A stretch of 64,000 nucleotides of DNA, taken from Arachnopeziza araneosa. Taxonomy: Eukaryota; Ascomycota; Leotiomycetes; Helotiales; Arachnopezizaceae. The notes under the pieces are model-generated. The model had not been told where the DNA came from, searched no databases, and was given only the letters and a program-made list of their open reading frames with translations. The translations under genes were made by a program, and so were the position numbers. Of the stretch, positions 34,155 through 47,200 are shown piece by piece. Where the stretch lies: positions 62,001 to 126,000 of the forward strand of contig QYAI01000072.1 in the NCBI GenBank assembly GCA_003988855.1. Reading direction: 5' to 3'. Position 1 is the first letter of the stretch; every line of letters begins with the position of its first letter.

Positions 34155-37100
34155 TGTGAATTTCAGACCTCCAACAACGCTGATGCCTAGTCTCAAGGCC
34201 GAAGAGGAAATGAGAACGAGCTGGGAAAGAATAAGCTTATCACTTCATCTCATATTTGGTATAACTGACAGAAACAACGTTCTGACAGAATGAATAATGA
34301 TCCTCGCTCGCTTACTAGCGAATATAACCGAGCTAATGGGAGAAGAGGGTGATATTGAGCCCCCTTGGATAACGGCCGAACTCTAAGTAACCGAAATCTT
34401 CAGGGCAGCTTCGCTACCATCCAGAATATAAGTAGGAAATTTTTAAATTGAATCAGATCTATGATGGCGATCGCAGAAGTCCAACGCAGCACTGCGGCGC
34501 AGGATCGGAACCCGAGCCGCCATGTTCAATAGCCTAAATGGCTTCGTGTAAGCACACCACCTCGTGTAAGCATTCAGTTTGTCCTGAGCTCTATTATGTT
34601 TGGTCTATCTTCCGGAGATCCTATTCCAGTTTGAGTAGTCCGTTGGATCCTTCCGATGCTATTTCCTAAAGCATCTTCTGACGTATCGGTTTTCTCGACG
34701 AGAACGGCGGTAGAAGAGGGGCGAGCGGGCGGAGGGTAAAGAGAGGAGAGACATCATAGGCTCAAATGATAGTGACGCCATCTTGTAGAATGCGGAGAGT
34801 TTTTGTGCTAGTGGAGGCAGACCTGGATGCTTGATTCGAGGCGGAAACTAAGATTGAAGGTCGTCAGGTTTGGACTAATTTAGATCAATGATTAAAGATC
34901 AAAAATGAATGATGGCTTATCATCATAGCCATAAGGTAGTAAAGAAGGCACTTGCAGAGTGTAAAGAGCGTTCGGGAGAGATAATTTCGATACGAAAATA
35001 GGGAGGATATCATAAAGGACTGTATGAAACTTGAAAAGAAGTAAAACAAGGTGACCTACTTGAGGTCGCTTTCTTGAAATTATCGTACAAAAGAATATCC
35101 AATTCTCAGTTTAGGATTGTCATCTTTGTCAATAAGAACTCATCCTGTGAGAAGGGTTTCTAACATCGAAGAAGAACCCTACAAGCGATGATTACTTAGA
35201 CCCAATAACTTTTCGTTGATAAGAATTCACGACCAGAAACAGCATATAAGCTATAGAATTTGTGACATGGTCGCTCCTTACAAGTAAAAGTGACCCCAAG
35301 AAAATCACAGCTCCTGCTCAGGCAATATCTCGAGAATAGGTCACGTGAAAGGACCAATCAGGCTTCTTTCAGAACGAGAGACGATCTTCGCGAATAAGAT
35401 AGCAATCACTTGATCAAGAACCCTTCTACTGATGGCAATTACTGCACAGTCTTGGCTACCTGTTGGCGAAGAGAGAATGATCAAGAAGACATCATATGAC
35501 AGAAGCCATATGACTATATTCTCATGAGATTGGATGAAGCCTTTTACTTCTTCACATCTAGTTTCAGCTCTTCTCTACAGATGACAAGGTGCGTCAATCA
35601 AGTAAAACTTATCCAATCATGTCGTGCCCAATCTGAAGAATGCATGAGTGGTTCGAAAGACCTGAAAACCTATTTGAACACAAAACACTTGAGCAATGGT
35701 AAATTCCAAAGAATTAATGCTGTAGACTCAACGATTCTCAACACGGTCTGATCAATGGTGAAGAGAAACTTAGTTCAGGAGTTCGTTATCTGACGTTCAA
35801 AGACGATCACCCCACAATCGATCTGAGAGTTCGGCGACGACCATTTGTTTGTTTTGCATCATGAGATTGAAATGCATTGCCATCTGACAACTGACCATGG
35901 ACAGGGTTTTGGAGAGAACAGTTGACGTGGCCATTGAGTTGTTAAGATTGACAATGCGGCAGGCTCTTGAGACGATTCGCATCATAAGTATCAATTAGGA
36001 TAGTCAAATGAAGATCATTCTTCCTACTGTATTCTGCACATGAGACAACCGAAATCCGAGGTTTTCCAGGTCCTTGCCTTTCAGGTTTGTCTGCCACGAA
36101 CTATGCTGATCAGTCTGCTGTTCGTACATTTAGTCGGAGAGACTCTCTCCGGGTAGCGATTGGGAAACGATGCATTTCATCTTGCTGCCTGAACGCCAAT
36201 AGCTGTAGATCTGGAAAGGATATGCTTGCAGAAGAAACGGAGATAAGATAGAAAACTTCCGACCTTGATGTGTTATGAGAAACGATTCGAGCAACAAAAC
36301 AGTCGGCGCTTAAACGTGACAAAATCCATTGCAAACAGGGCTTACGCGGACAGATTTATCTAGCTTGGACGAAAAGAGAAGGTAGAATTCAGAATGCGAA
36401 ACGATCTATTGAAGAAATGTCGCAAGAGTTCAGCTTGAATTAAGGCATTTGAAGGCCAGGGATGAGTTTTCTAATCGCCTTGACCGAGTATTCAGCAGTG
36501 TGCCCGAAACGCAGAATCCTTTAAAATAGCGGGAGAGAAAGTTGGAGAATGATTCGCGGAAAAATGGCACGTTGAATCCCAGAGTAGAGAATGAAGCCAT
36601 AAAGTTGTAGCCCGCATGCTGTGCCCAACAGGAGAAGCTATTGCCGATTGAAGCCAGAATTACCGCCACTTCCGTAGTGTCTTCACGCGGTGATACACAC
36701 GCGGGGTGGAAGGCGGATAGGGCTCCCAAGGCAAAAGAGGGTCTTCGATCCTCAATCGATAGGCTTGGGGCATGCATATAAGGCTACCTCGGAGGATTGC
36801 GATAGAAGATGCACAGAATCGGCGCGCGAGGCTGTGGAACAAGTGAATGTCAAACACCAGACACTGGCAGGAGGTAGCGCAAACACGCATCAGGTAGATG
36901 TCGAGGGTCTACGCGTGCTATTTTTATGGAATTGAATCATAGGGCATGACGTTGGGAGGCGAAACGGAAGCAGAACCCTTCATCTGGCATGCCCAACATC
37001 CCTGACGGTTCTTCTCCTCGCCAACACCAACATTCGCAAGTTCATCCCTCCACTCGAGCTTATCGTCGCTCGTGGTAACCTCAGCTCTTGTCATATCTAC

Positions 37101-37550
37101 TTGGAACTCGGTCTTCAGCTGCAGATTGCAGGTTGTTGTTTGCTTGTTTGCCCAGGCCACCTGGTTTCCTTCGACTGCGGGGCTGGCAAGTCATCAATCT
37201 ACGCCGCGGAAGATTATCCTGAAGACGAATCCAACTGTCCACTTTTGCTGCAGAAAAACCCAACATATTTTACGATTGGCACCAAGTTCGGCGTCGCTAT
37301 CGACTTCAATAAAAGGTAAGTTCCATGGCGTTCCACAACTTCTACTTTCTAGCTCCTTCGTCGCCATCGCAATGTTTGCTTACAAGTACCCCAGCGAGCA
37401 AATTCTTCGAGAAAACCACCCTACCTTTGCCTCACGTGCGACACCCTACTCGGCCCTCTTCCTCGAGATAGAATTCGAATTCAGTATTTAAAACACCCCA
37501 AGATCACATTTGACTCTTCGATTTTGTCCGACACATAAATCATCACCACC
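34155..37550. other. Intergenic, 3.4 kb, with a decayed coiled-coil gene
   Basis: Mostly AT-rich sequence with no supported intact gene; it holds a decayed coiled-coil frame at 36418-36860 (listed separately). Between about 36960 and 37318 one plus-strand frame stays open for roughly 120 codons and ends at an AAAAGGTAAGTT donor-like site, but no domain or start is clear. The last 70 bases before 37551 are the leader of the next gene. Confidence 0.5.
36418..36860 (+). pseudogene. Decayed coiled-coil gene fragment
   Basis: One plus-strand frame reads as charged coiled coil (VQLELRHLKARDEFSNRLD, then RERKLENDSRK, then CAQQEKLLPIEARITATSV). It is interrupted by TAG at 36527, TAG at 36608, TAA at 36779 and TAG at 36803, all in the same frame. 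Each stop is one C-to-T step from Gln (CAG or CAA), which fits repeat-induced point mutation. The parent family is unknown; it may be related to the other decayed coiled-coil gene at 18.3 kb, but I could not align them. Confidence 0.4.
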
Positions 37551-40373
37551 ATGACGGATAGATATGGCGGCAGATACCCCCCTCGCGCAAGATCTCCACC
37601 CCCCTTTGCTCCAGGTAGGACATCTCTACCGATCAACATATCCGGACATGCTCTTCCACCTCACGATGCGCATCTACATGCCGTGCCGTCATCGCGGCGT
37701 GAAGTCATAACCGACCCACGAAGTAGTAACAGTTCTGTCAGTAATGCGGGCACTATTACCACGACATACAAGATCAAGGCCGATGCACCAACTCGTGGCA
37801 GCAGTGTACGAGAAGGTAGCAGGACTCGTAGGTCGACCATAGACAACGGCAATCGCGCACCCGTTACCGCTGTGGTAACGACTACCCCGCGACATCGACC
37901 AGTTGTCCATGGTGGGGGAGCTCCTAGACCGGCAAGTCCTATCAAAAACCCCTACCGATCAAGCGACGAGGAATATGTTGCGATCCCAGCCACGTCACGG
38001 CATGAGCATCATCATCGAAAGCATCATAGTTCGCACCTAGATAGCGGAGATTTAAACCGTCTTTCAAGCGAACGCGATGGAGGCAGATTACGAGTTGCGC
38101 CAGTCAGAGAGCATGCATATACAACGAGAGCACGACCAGCATACACCGGCACAGTTGCTAGGCTTCCAGACAACAGCGCGGAAGATTATGGCGATAATGG
38201 GTACTTATATACGAAACCTGGAGACTTGGCCCAATATGACCTAGATCACAATGAGCCTGTATATCGTCGTCCAAGGAAAGACAGCTTTGATGCAGGTAGA
38301 GCCGCCCGACCTAACAGTATTACGGGTTATGGTGACTTGGTACCTCGTTCTTACGATACAAGAGAGCGTGGACCACCACCTACTACCAGAGGATTTGATA
38401 AGATCAGGGCACCAACGTGGGACCAGCCGGCCCGCATGCCAGTTCCTCCATCTCCTCTAGACCCCATTCATCGACCATCACCATTTGATCCTATTGAACC
38501 ACCAAGGCGCAGCAATTCACGCGCTCGAGCATCAACATATCATGATCGTGAACCAAGGAGAGGACCAAGAGAAGAGATTTATGAAGTGAAGGAAGATCAT
38601 CGGAGACAACATCGCCGCGAGAGGTTCGATGATTCTGTTGAGCAAAGAGGATTCGGTATAAGGGCCGACCGCCCAGAGAGGATAGAACGAAGTGAAAGAC
38701 CTGAGCGGGTAGAGCCCAATCACAGACCAGAGAGAATCGACAAGCCAGAGAGGGTAGAACGTATCGAAAGACCTGAGCGGGTAGAACCCAATCATAGACC
38801 AGAAAGAATCGACAAGCCAGAGAGAGTTGAGAGAAACGAAAGACTTGAAAGGGTCGAGCCAGACCGCCACAAAGATCACAAATCACGAGATGTTCTGGCC
38901 ACTGGCCTCAGCATTGCTTCAGCAGCTTTGGGTCTTAACGCTGTCAAGAATGCAACTTGGGATGATCGAGAAGACCGAGAGGATCGAGAGGATCGCCGAC
39001 GAGAAGAGTCTCGCAGAGGTCGTGACGATCGAGATGTTTTAGACTTAAACGGACGAGATCCGAAAGAAAGACGTTCTCGAGATGACGATGCCTCAGCACG
39101 TCAAGTCACACCACCGCGAGACACTCCGTCACCTCGAACAAAAGACCTCAGTGAGCGAAGTCCTGTAAAGACAGACCTCCACGATCTGAGCGGCCGTGAT
39201 CCCAAAGATCGCCGAGCCTCCAAGGATGAGAGAAATGTAGAGGCTGAGCCGCGAGAGCACCGCAGAAGCCTTCGATCCGATACTCTTGAATCTCAATCGG
39301 ACGACACATCTGCATCTGAAGAAACCGCGACGCGTCCTAGAAGAGAACGCCACCTGCGAGATTCTATTCCTGGACAAGCAGCCTTCAATCCAAAGGATAC
39401 AATGGATCTCAAGGCATTGAAAGAAGCTCTTAACTCGAAAGACACCCCCAAGGCTAACTCCGGAGAAACGAGAGCTCGGACTCCGAGAGAATCAGGAACT
39501 AAAGATGCTGCCGAGGTAGCTGAGATCCGCAAGGACCTCAAAGAGGACCGACAAGGCCGAGAGCCACTTGCTTCGGCGGAAAACAAACAACTTCGTGTCG
39601 TATCACCGCCTCGTGAAAAACCTGAAGAGAAGCCTGTCAAAGGAATCCTGCGGCAACCCAGGGAAAGATTTCCTGAAGACCCGGCACCAATTCGGGAAGG
39701 TGTTGCTCCACTGAAAGATGCAAAGAAGGATGGCATCCCTCCAGATGCTAGATGGACAAAGATTAGCAGAAGACTTGTTAATCCTGAAGCACTTGAAGCT
39801 GGGAAAGAACGGTTTGAAGCGAGGGATGATTTTGTTATTGTCCTTCGTGTCTTGAGTAAAGAAGAAGTTCAAGGTTATGCTGAAGTTACACAAAGAATCA
39901 GAGGTATGTACTAACTCTGTCGCGCGTATTGAACAAATATTGACTCTGTTTCAGCCACACGCGAAGAGGTTGAAGAGATTGAAGCAAATGAACGACGTCG
40001 AGCACGCCGCGCACGCCACGAACGCCATAAGCGTGAGCGAAACGGCGAGATTCCACGAAGCGAACATGGGCAACGTCGTCGCTCTGGTCGGGAACGAGAT
40101 TCTGAATCACACTCCGAGTCTGATTCTTCCGAGACTGACTATGATGACGACAGAGTCAGTGATAAGCCTAAAATGCTTGAAGCCCCGCCGAGGAAGAAGG
40201 CTACATTTGATGACGCTTTGATGAGCGGTGGACTGGGTGAAGTTCAAAGTGTGTCTTCTGGCCCTCTCCACATGGGGAATTTGAAAGAAGTCGGGCCAGG
40301 GCAATATTCGGGATATATGAGGAATCCACCACCGCCACTAAGCGCGGTGGCTCCTAGGAAGGAGAGCAAGTGA
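37551..40373 (+). CDS. DUF8035-type, Arg/Glu-rich low-complexity protein
   Basis: Two exons (37551-39903 and 39955-40373; 51-nt intron) give 923 aa. The first 600 residues are disordered and rich in Arg, Glu, Asp, Pro and Ser, with a 23-residue tandem repeat (ERPERVEPNHRPERIDKP type) near residue 380 and a short hydrophobic segment (LATGLSIASAALGLNAV). The only folded part is near residue 745: ARWTKISRRLVNPEALEAGK, then ERFEARDDFVIVLRVLSKEE, a block I associate with the Pezizomycotina DUF8035 family. The splice joins YAEVTQRIR to ATREEVEEIEANERRRARRA, a basic helix, and the tail ends in a conserved GPGQYSGYMRNPPPPL. The function is not known. Confidence 0.85.
38685..38868 (+). repeat. 69-bp in-frame tandem repeat
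   Basis: A 69-base (23-codon) unit encoding a PERVEPNHRPERIDKPERVE pattern is present in two nearly identical copies plus partial flanking copies. It lies within the disordered region of the DUF8035-type gene. The copies differ by only a few bases, so the duplication is recent. Confidence 0.85.
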
Positions 40374-41982
40374 TTTATGAGATACGCAATGATTGAAAGT
40401 CGACACGATATATGAGCAATGGGATTGGAAATGGTAGAGGCATAGCGTTTTGGGAATTTTTCTTGACATGCTTCATTATGTTGTCAGCGAGCGAGCATTG
40501 AGTTTGCAGCGACTTTGCTTTTGAGACGGAAATTTCCTTGAGTTCGGAGAGGTTGCATGTGCATTTACATGGAGGGTTTGAGACAATATTCAAGATAAAT
40601 GGTGGGTAAGGACGAGGGAAAAGACACTCTAGCTATTGATTAGGTAGCATATCTAAAGAAAAACAAGTGTCAGGTGTCTACTTGACTTGAGTGGCATGTA
40701 TCTGTGACCGGTTTGATTATTCGCCGTCCTTCCTTCTCCGGAGAAGTAACGTACAAAGTGACCACTCCTTCGAAGTACAGGAGAAATCGCGGCGTGTAGC
40801 TTAGATAAGTATCTGCTCTCCCAAAACCCGACATTGAAACAATTCGAAAGACAAGGGAACGACCGATGGAGTCAAGAGTAGTATAAGGGGGGGAAGGGAA
40901 AGACAAGATCAAGTTCCGAGACGGTCTTAGAACCGCTCGCACCACCACTTAAATGTATTTTCCTCATCGTGGATCCCACCTTGCTGCCGTTCGTTCACCC
41001 ACCACCACCCATCCAGCCAACATCTCCAGTGGCTCATCCTGTCCACTTGGCGCATGAGATGGACGGCAATGTCTCAACTCCAGCGGAGGTCAGAGCTCCG
41101 TTTCCCATTACGAGTAGTGTGAAGGGCCCGCCACCCAAGGTGGAATATCCAGGACCGCTGCAACACAACTCTGCGTTTCGAATAACTGTAATCGAGACTT
41201 GACAAAAACATTTGAAAACAAGAGAAAGTGGGAATGTCGAATCGACATTCAATGCCTTGGCTAAGAAAAAGTAGAAGAACCAGACCGAGGGCGGGACGGA
41301 GAGTGGCGAGGCCGCGACATGCAACAAAACTTTACTTTTTGAATGACTCTCTCATCGACATTCGAAATTCAATAGACGTCAAAATCAATCGAAAGTCGAA
41401 TCGACATTCAAACCATCATCTAGAAGAAAAAAGTAGAGGACCAGGACCAGGACCAGGACCAGCACCGAGACCGAGACCGAGATGGCCGCGAAATGCAACA
41501 AAGGTTTTTGAATGTCAACGAGAGCTGATTGACATTGAGGAGTCCAAGTGTCTAATGCAGAAGAAGCGTGATCTCTTCGACAGCTCGTGCATCGGAGCAT
41601 GCAATGCAGAAGGCCCCGAGCTCTTTCATGATGCAATCGAGCCATCCCGTTGGTTTCGGCAGCGTCACTCACGGGCTCGGATGTGACAAATGTACAAAAG
41701 ATTTACAAGTCCGCGCAAACTGGGGAGACAGGATTATCTGTGCACAGGATGAGGTGGATCAGAACGCCCCGATGCGCGCTAGAAAACTGCCCAAGGGTTC
41801 ATTCTGATATCCAAGCTTTCGAGGCGTCAGTAAGTGTAAAAGGAGGAAATGGACGCTTCATTATCAGCAAGAGCTCTCTCCTCGTTCCCTAAACTCCTTT
41901 TGAAACCCTGCATCTATTCACAGGATAAGTTTCTGTGAAGAATTTGGCTCATCACATACTGTACCGTCACTACATGGGCGAG
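40374..41982. other. Intergenic, 1.6 kb
   Basis: No supported gene. It contains a two-copy tandem repeat with palindromes at 41229-41550 (listed separately) and a CCAGGA hexamer run at about 41437-41463. Short open frames such as 40969-41202 show no domain. Confidence 0.55.
41229..41550. repeat. Two-copy 159-bp tandem repeat with palindromic heads
   Basis: Two diverged copies of a unit of about 159 bases each begin with a palindrome: GAATGTCGAATCGACATTC at 41232-41250 is perfect and GAAAGTCGAATCGACATTC at 41391-41409 has one mismatch. Each continues with an AGAAAAAGTAGA tract, CCGAGACC-like repeats, GGCCGCGACATGCAACAAA and a TTTTTGAATG tail. The second copy has an expanded ACCAGG run. Confidence 0.75.
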
Positions 41983-43773
41983 ATGAAGCTGACTTGTTTA
42001 ATCCTGCTCTCTTTGCTGTTGAAAGTGTCTTGGGCGCTAGATTTCTCGGGTGTTCCGCCTTGTGCTGTGAGGTTTCCCTCACCGAATTGAGGAAGAAACG
42101 ACTTGATGTTGACCACATCTCTAGCTTGAGTGTATCGTTCCGCTGCTCATCAAACATGATTGCAACTTGACGGACACTGCTTCTCTTCAGAACTGTTTAT
42201 GCGTTGATACCAAGGTCGAGGCACCCGTCTCCAAATGTGTTCGTACGCAGTGTAACTTTACAGAGATTGTGGGTATGTGTGTAGAATTTTGCAACGAGAA
42301 AATTAGCTAATACCAAACAGCTGCCAAAAAAAGTCAAGATGTCTTATGCGAAGGCTTCAAAATCCCTACCAGACAGCCTCAGTTGATAGCCCAATCGATC
42401 ATCTTGACCATTGCCGTCATACCCTGTGTTGCATTGAGGTTTTACTCCCGCTATTCTGTTTTCCGGAAGTTCTGGTGGGACGACTGGGTTCTCTTAGCTG
42501 CGGCGGTAAGATAAGGTAACAGCTCTCATATCTAAACTCTACTAATTTTCACCAGATATGCCTGGTCACGCTACAAGGAGTCTCGATCTGGGGTTGGTAT
42601 TCCCGCGATCTACTTTTCGCTTCTACTAAGAGTCTCAGGGGCCATAATTGGGTTTGGCCTTCACATATGGAATGTAGAGCCCAGACACGGAATACCATTA
42701 TATAAAGTCTGTTTCCAATCCAGCTTCCCGTAATGGAGCTAATATGTTCAGTTCCTCTGGGTCTACGAGATACTTTATGCAGTTGTTCAATGGCTCTCAA
42801 AGACTTCCATTCTCCTCCTCTACTGGCGAATCTTTCCGCAGCAATGGCTACGCCGAGCAGTCATCGCAATCATGGCTTTGGCATTCTTACAAGGCACCAT
42901 CTTTACCTTTACACTGCTCTTCCTCTGCGACCCCATAGCACTTAACTTTGACAAGAGTCTCAAAGGCAAGTGCTTGGATCTAAATGCGGTGGTGCTTGCT
43001 GGAGGTATCATCTGCTTCCTTGAAGATGTCTTTATCTGGTTCCTTCCTATTCCTTCGATCCTGATGTTGCATCTGAGAACTTCAAGAAAACTGGCGGTGC
43101 TTGGGATTATGGGGGTTGGTATTGTGTAAGTTCTTGTCACTGGTGAAGTCTACCTTCAAGCCCAACTAACTAATATATTCATAGTGCTGTCATTGCAAGT
43201 ATGATCCGCCTCAAATATATCGTTCATTTCTCTCAAAGCATAGATCAAAATTGTACCTCACCCTGCATCAATCTTTCTAACCTCAACTAACATCCTGCAG
43301 GGGACGACTATGGCATAGCAATCATGTCCTCAATCGAGCTCTCCCTGTCCATCCTCTGCATCTGTTTCCCAACCATCAAACCCCTCTTGAACCGCTGGTT
43401 CCCAAAGCACTTCGGCAGCAACGACGAAGACCCCAATCCCACCTTCTCGTTCCACCTCAGAGGTTCCACGCCCGTGCATGACATCGCAGAGCAGGGGAGG
43501 ATACGCCGCAGCCCGCATGAACAGAGGCGATACCTGGGTGGTATCCTGACGAAGTTGAGCCTCACGGGCACGGGATGGGGCTTGAGCGAGATTGGGAAGA
43601 GCAGGAGTAGCAGGCTTGATAGCGGGGTTGATAGCGAGACGAGAAGGGGAAATTCGCCTTGGTTGGATAGCAAGAGTAGCTCAGGCGCGAAGGAAGATGT
43701 GGAATTGGGATCGCCGAGATCGACCGAGGGCGATAACGAAGTTGAGTTAAAAGATGGAGAACCTCGTCGTTGA
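41983..43773 (+). CDS. CFEM-domain PTH11-type GPCR
   Basis: Eight exons (41983-42066, 42125-42272, 42321-42505, 42556-42592, 42639-42706, 42752-43125, 43185-43252, 43301-43773) give 478 aa with frame kept at every join. A signal peptide (MKLTCLILLSLLLKVSWA) leads to an eight-Cys CFEM domain (PPCALEC, HDCNLTD, QNCLC, SKCVRTQC, LCEGF). Seven hydrophobic segments follow with family marks RFYSRYSVFRKFWWDDWVLL, GFGLHIWNVEPRHG, KTSILLLYWRIFP and WDDYGIAIMSSIELSLSILC. The cytoplasmic tail of about 130 residues is Ser/Arg-rich. PTH11-type receptors sense surface or plant cues in plant-associated fungi (Magnaporthe PTH11); the ligand here is unknown. An alternative ATG lies at 41974. Confidence 0.9.
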
Positions 43774-44248
43774 TGAGTGATGATTGATAGATATGTACTT
43801 GATGTATTACGGCCTCTAATGAAAGAAGCATGAAAGATGTTTATTCTTGAAAAGTTCTCTAGATGAGCAGATCACATTAAGGAGGTGGATAGGGATAGGG
43901 ATAGGGATATATCAGGGTATCAAGTATTAAGTATATACAGTGATTGAGTTGCATCGTTTGTAAATATTAAGTTGGCAAACCGAGATCATCATCTCCACAG
44001 TTATAGAAGATGGCACTGTACCTAATTCTGTACCTCAAGAGGATATAAAAGGAGGCGGAGGTCACTGAAGACGCATCATACTTCAACAAGGTAGTCGATC
44101 GGCCGTCATATTTCCATGACTTTGGCGGTCCACTTCTGAGGCATTGCGAATTCCCGTGTCGTCCATGTTGTAGGATCGAGCTTCCAGCGACAACCTATGG
44201 GGCCGATATATCTACCTAGGTAGCTCTCCTGCGGTTCCTCTCCCGTGA
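43774..44248. other. Intergenic, convergent 3' ends
   Basis: Between the convergent GPCR and patatin genes. It has a short GATAGG repeat (three to four copies near 43890), too short and of the wrong type for a telomeric tract. Nothing else is seen. Confidence 0.5.
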
Positions 44249-47200
44249 TCACATAGCCGGATGGTGAAACCCGCTGATGTATTCCCAGCTCGACCAGCGC
44301 GGGAGGTACATCTGGACGACGCCGCTGGTAAAGGTGTCGCGGTCAAAGTCGAGCGCGAGCATGGTCTCCTCCCACCCGGCGTCGGGGATGAACTGGCGCG
44401 CCTTGAAGAGCGGCTCCTCATTGATGAGGTTCTTGAACTGGATCTTCGCGGCCGAGCTGAGGCGGCAGCGGATCCGGCCGTGGTGCGTGGCCGCCGTCGT
44501 CGTCGTCGTCGTCGTCGGTTCAAAGTAGAACAGCGCTGCGGTGAGGCGCCGCGCCACGCTGCATATGTGCTCGTGTGCGGATCCGTGGATGGTGTTCATA
44601 TATGGGCCGCCGCCGGGACGCATGTAGATTTCGGCTTTTGTTCGCAGAGCAGGGATGGCTTTCGTGTCATCGATCTTTGGCGGCCGGTGGTAGAGGCCGA
44701 TATTCAGACGATGGAGATCTCGTTTCCGGTCAGCGTCAGGATAGGAGGCGACAAAGTTCTCCCAGATCTTGTTGCAGTCCAGCGTGTTCTGAACCGCATC
44801 GTACGCCACTGCTATCTTTCCTTTGATGCCCTTGGGAACCAGTCTTTCCACGATCTTGTGTGCCCGAGTTGCACCCTTGATCAGCCCGTTCGCATCTACT
44901 TCAACGCCGGTTCCAATCGAGACCAGAATATCCATCGGAACTTTTGGAGACTGTTCAGGAGCCTTGTCTTGTTTCGATTCTGCCCATATCAACCGCCTCT
45001 CATCCTCAAGCAGTTGCACTGGGTTGTTTCGCAGAAGAGCCGCGTCAACAAAAAACTGAGATTTTGCCTTATGAAAGTATGGAGGAAAGTACATCTGCGC
45101 TACTGAGGTACACCGAGCACTGTCACACGTTAGTTTATCAGTGGACATGTAGATTTACAAGTAGGAATTTTACGCTTCCCAAGTCTTCAATTCCGGCTCC
45201 ATATCTTCTTCTCTGATCAGGCGATCGTCTGTGAGGTATCAGCTAGCCGTAATCGGGAAAGGATATTGTCATAGCATCATACTTTTTCCTGTAGAATTCC
45301 TAGAATAGTTTGTGATGAGGCATGGCTGAGTGCTGCCTTGAATCGCTGACACAACTCCGACTTTGGCGCGATCCACGTGAGAAAATCGGTTATACCCAAA
45401 AAGTTGTCCTTGACCAAATGCTATTCGAAGCTCTGATTCGATTCTTTCATTCTTGTACTTGAAAGAGCCGAAAAGCTGAGACAACGCGTTATACGTTGCT
45501 TGCTCGCCGTTGGAATATGCCCCATTACTAAATTGTGTGAATTTATTTATGGCTTGCTCGGTCGTCCAGTCCCTTTTGAATAGTCCTAATGCAATTATGC
45601 CACCTACAAAATTGGCAAACATTCATTGGTGGATGTTGGAATCATTATACCTGTACTTGTACCTATCACGAGGTCAAAGAGTTCTTGAATCCGGATCCCG
45701 CAGCCAACTTCCCGCTCAATCTTTTGCAGCATACATAATTCGAGTATGCCTCGAATTCCTCCACTATTATCTCTGGTCAGTGTTTATTCGAGATTTTCTG
45801 TACGGTACATACCCGTCTAAAGACAGTAATCGTACTCCAGCCTGTGGAGGCCTGACAGCCATTCTCCACGGTTTACCACCAAGGAACTGACATCCTAACG
45901 GACATGCATCGAGGCGCACCGTATTCGGAATCTGTTCTTGAGAGCCAGCACTGAATGCCACAGCGCATTTCAAGCAGATGGTATGATTGTTCTTGCATGG
46001 CATGGCGTACACCGGAGAATCAGTCAAGCACGTGAAACAAGTCCAATTGCTCCGTATCGATGACACTCCACTTGCTTTTGCACAACTAGCCATCGTCGTT
46101 GGATTTAGTTCTGATTTCAGTAATCTTTTGATTTGAGAGTCCAGATCAGCAAGCAACGGGCTAATCTCAAATTCGCATTGGAACTTCCCCGAAACCAGTG
46201 TCTCATCACGGACACTAAGATTTTCTGACGAAAAGAAACGGGACGCATAGTCTTCTATCTGGGAGGCGGAACTGATGTTAGTGATGAAGTCAAGTTCTCT
46301 TCTCAATATCTCTCGGAATCTTGGGGCCTTCAGTTCTCCGGGATAGTGAAATTGATGACCTTTTTCGTGTCGTCCCCAGTAATTGACACATCTCTGACCA
46401 GCTTCATTTGTAAACTCACATTGCCAAGATTTCTCTCGAAAACGATAAAAGGCATGTTGACATTGCGTTCTGTAATATTCGATCCATTTTTGAGCTCCTG
46501 CTTCTGTTGGTTGTCAGTCATCATCTTTCTTGATTATCTCCAACTTGCTTACTAGGTTTTTGCTGCATGACAATTCGCGAGATACAACAAGCAAGAAATG
46601 GTACTATTTTTTGAAGAAGATCGTATTCTCGTATATCATCTCTTGCCTTCTGCGATCGCAGTTTGATTAGCAGCGCGGTAACGTGTTGATTGAACGTAGC
46701 TGGACGTATGACATTGTTGGCCGTCAGATAGTAAAAGTCCAAAAGACAGTCAAGATCTTTCGATAAGTAATCGAACGCAGTATCTAGATGAGTACAGAAG
46801 CTAGCAACATTTATGTTCATCTTGTACTTGATCTTTTCCTTTTGAAGATTGCGCGACATTTGTCTAATCTCTGCATCCAGCCTTGCATACTGGACACCGA
46901 CTTCAGCTACTGTCTCCGGGAGAGCAGGGTTCAGAGCCGGAACAAATATAACCCTGAATGACGAGTAGTAGCAAAGTATCAAATCTTGTGCAGTCTTAAG
47001 CTTTCTCCCTGATCTAATCAGCCACTTTGCGCTCAGGTCTCGAAAAGTTGCCGATAATTGAAACCCCTCAAGCAAATTTTCAGTAGCGCAACCGACATTA
47101 AGCCACTGTTGCTCAGCAGCAGGAGAAGGCTTGTTCACGACAATGATTAATTCTGGCCTGATTGGCTGGTTGAGCGTCCTCTCATGGCCTGTGCAAGCCC

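Noticed and set aside
36960..37318. 120-codon plus-strand frame ending at a donor-like GTAAGT
   Set aside because: No start, domain or acceptor partner is clear; the opposite strand is also open, so I left it as unresolved intergenic sequence.
43885..43912. Telomere-like GATAGG repeat
   Set aside because: Only three to four copies, and not the TTAGGG unit of these fungi.
44261..45106. 281-codon plus-strand frame over the patatin C terminus
   Set aside because: It is antisense to the patatin exon, which has clear family motifs and matching splice sites.
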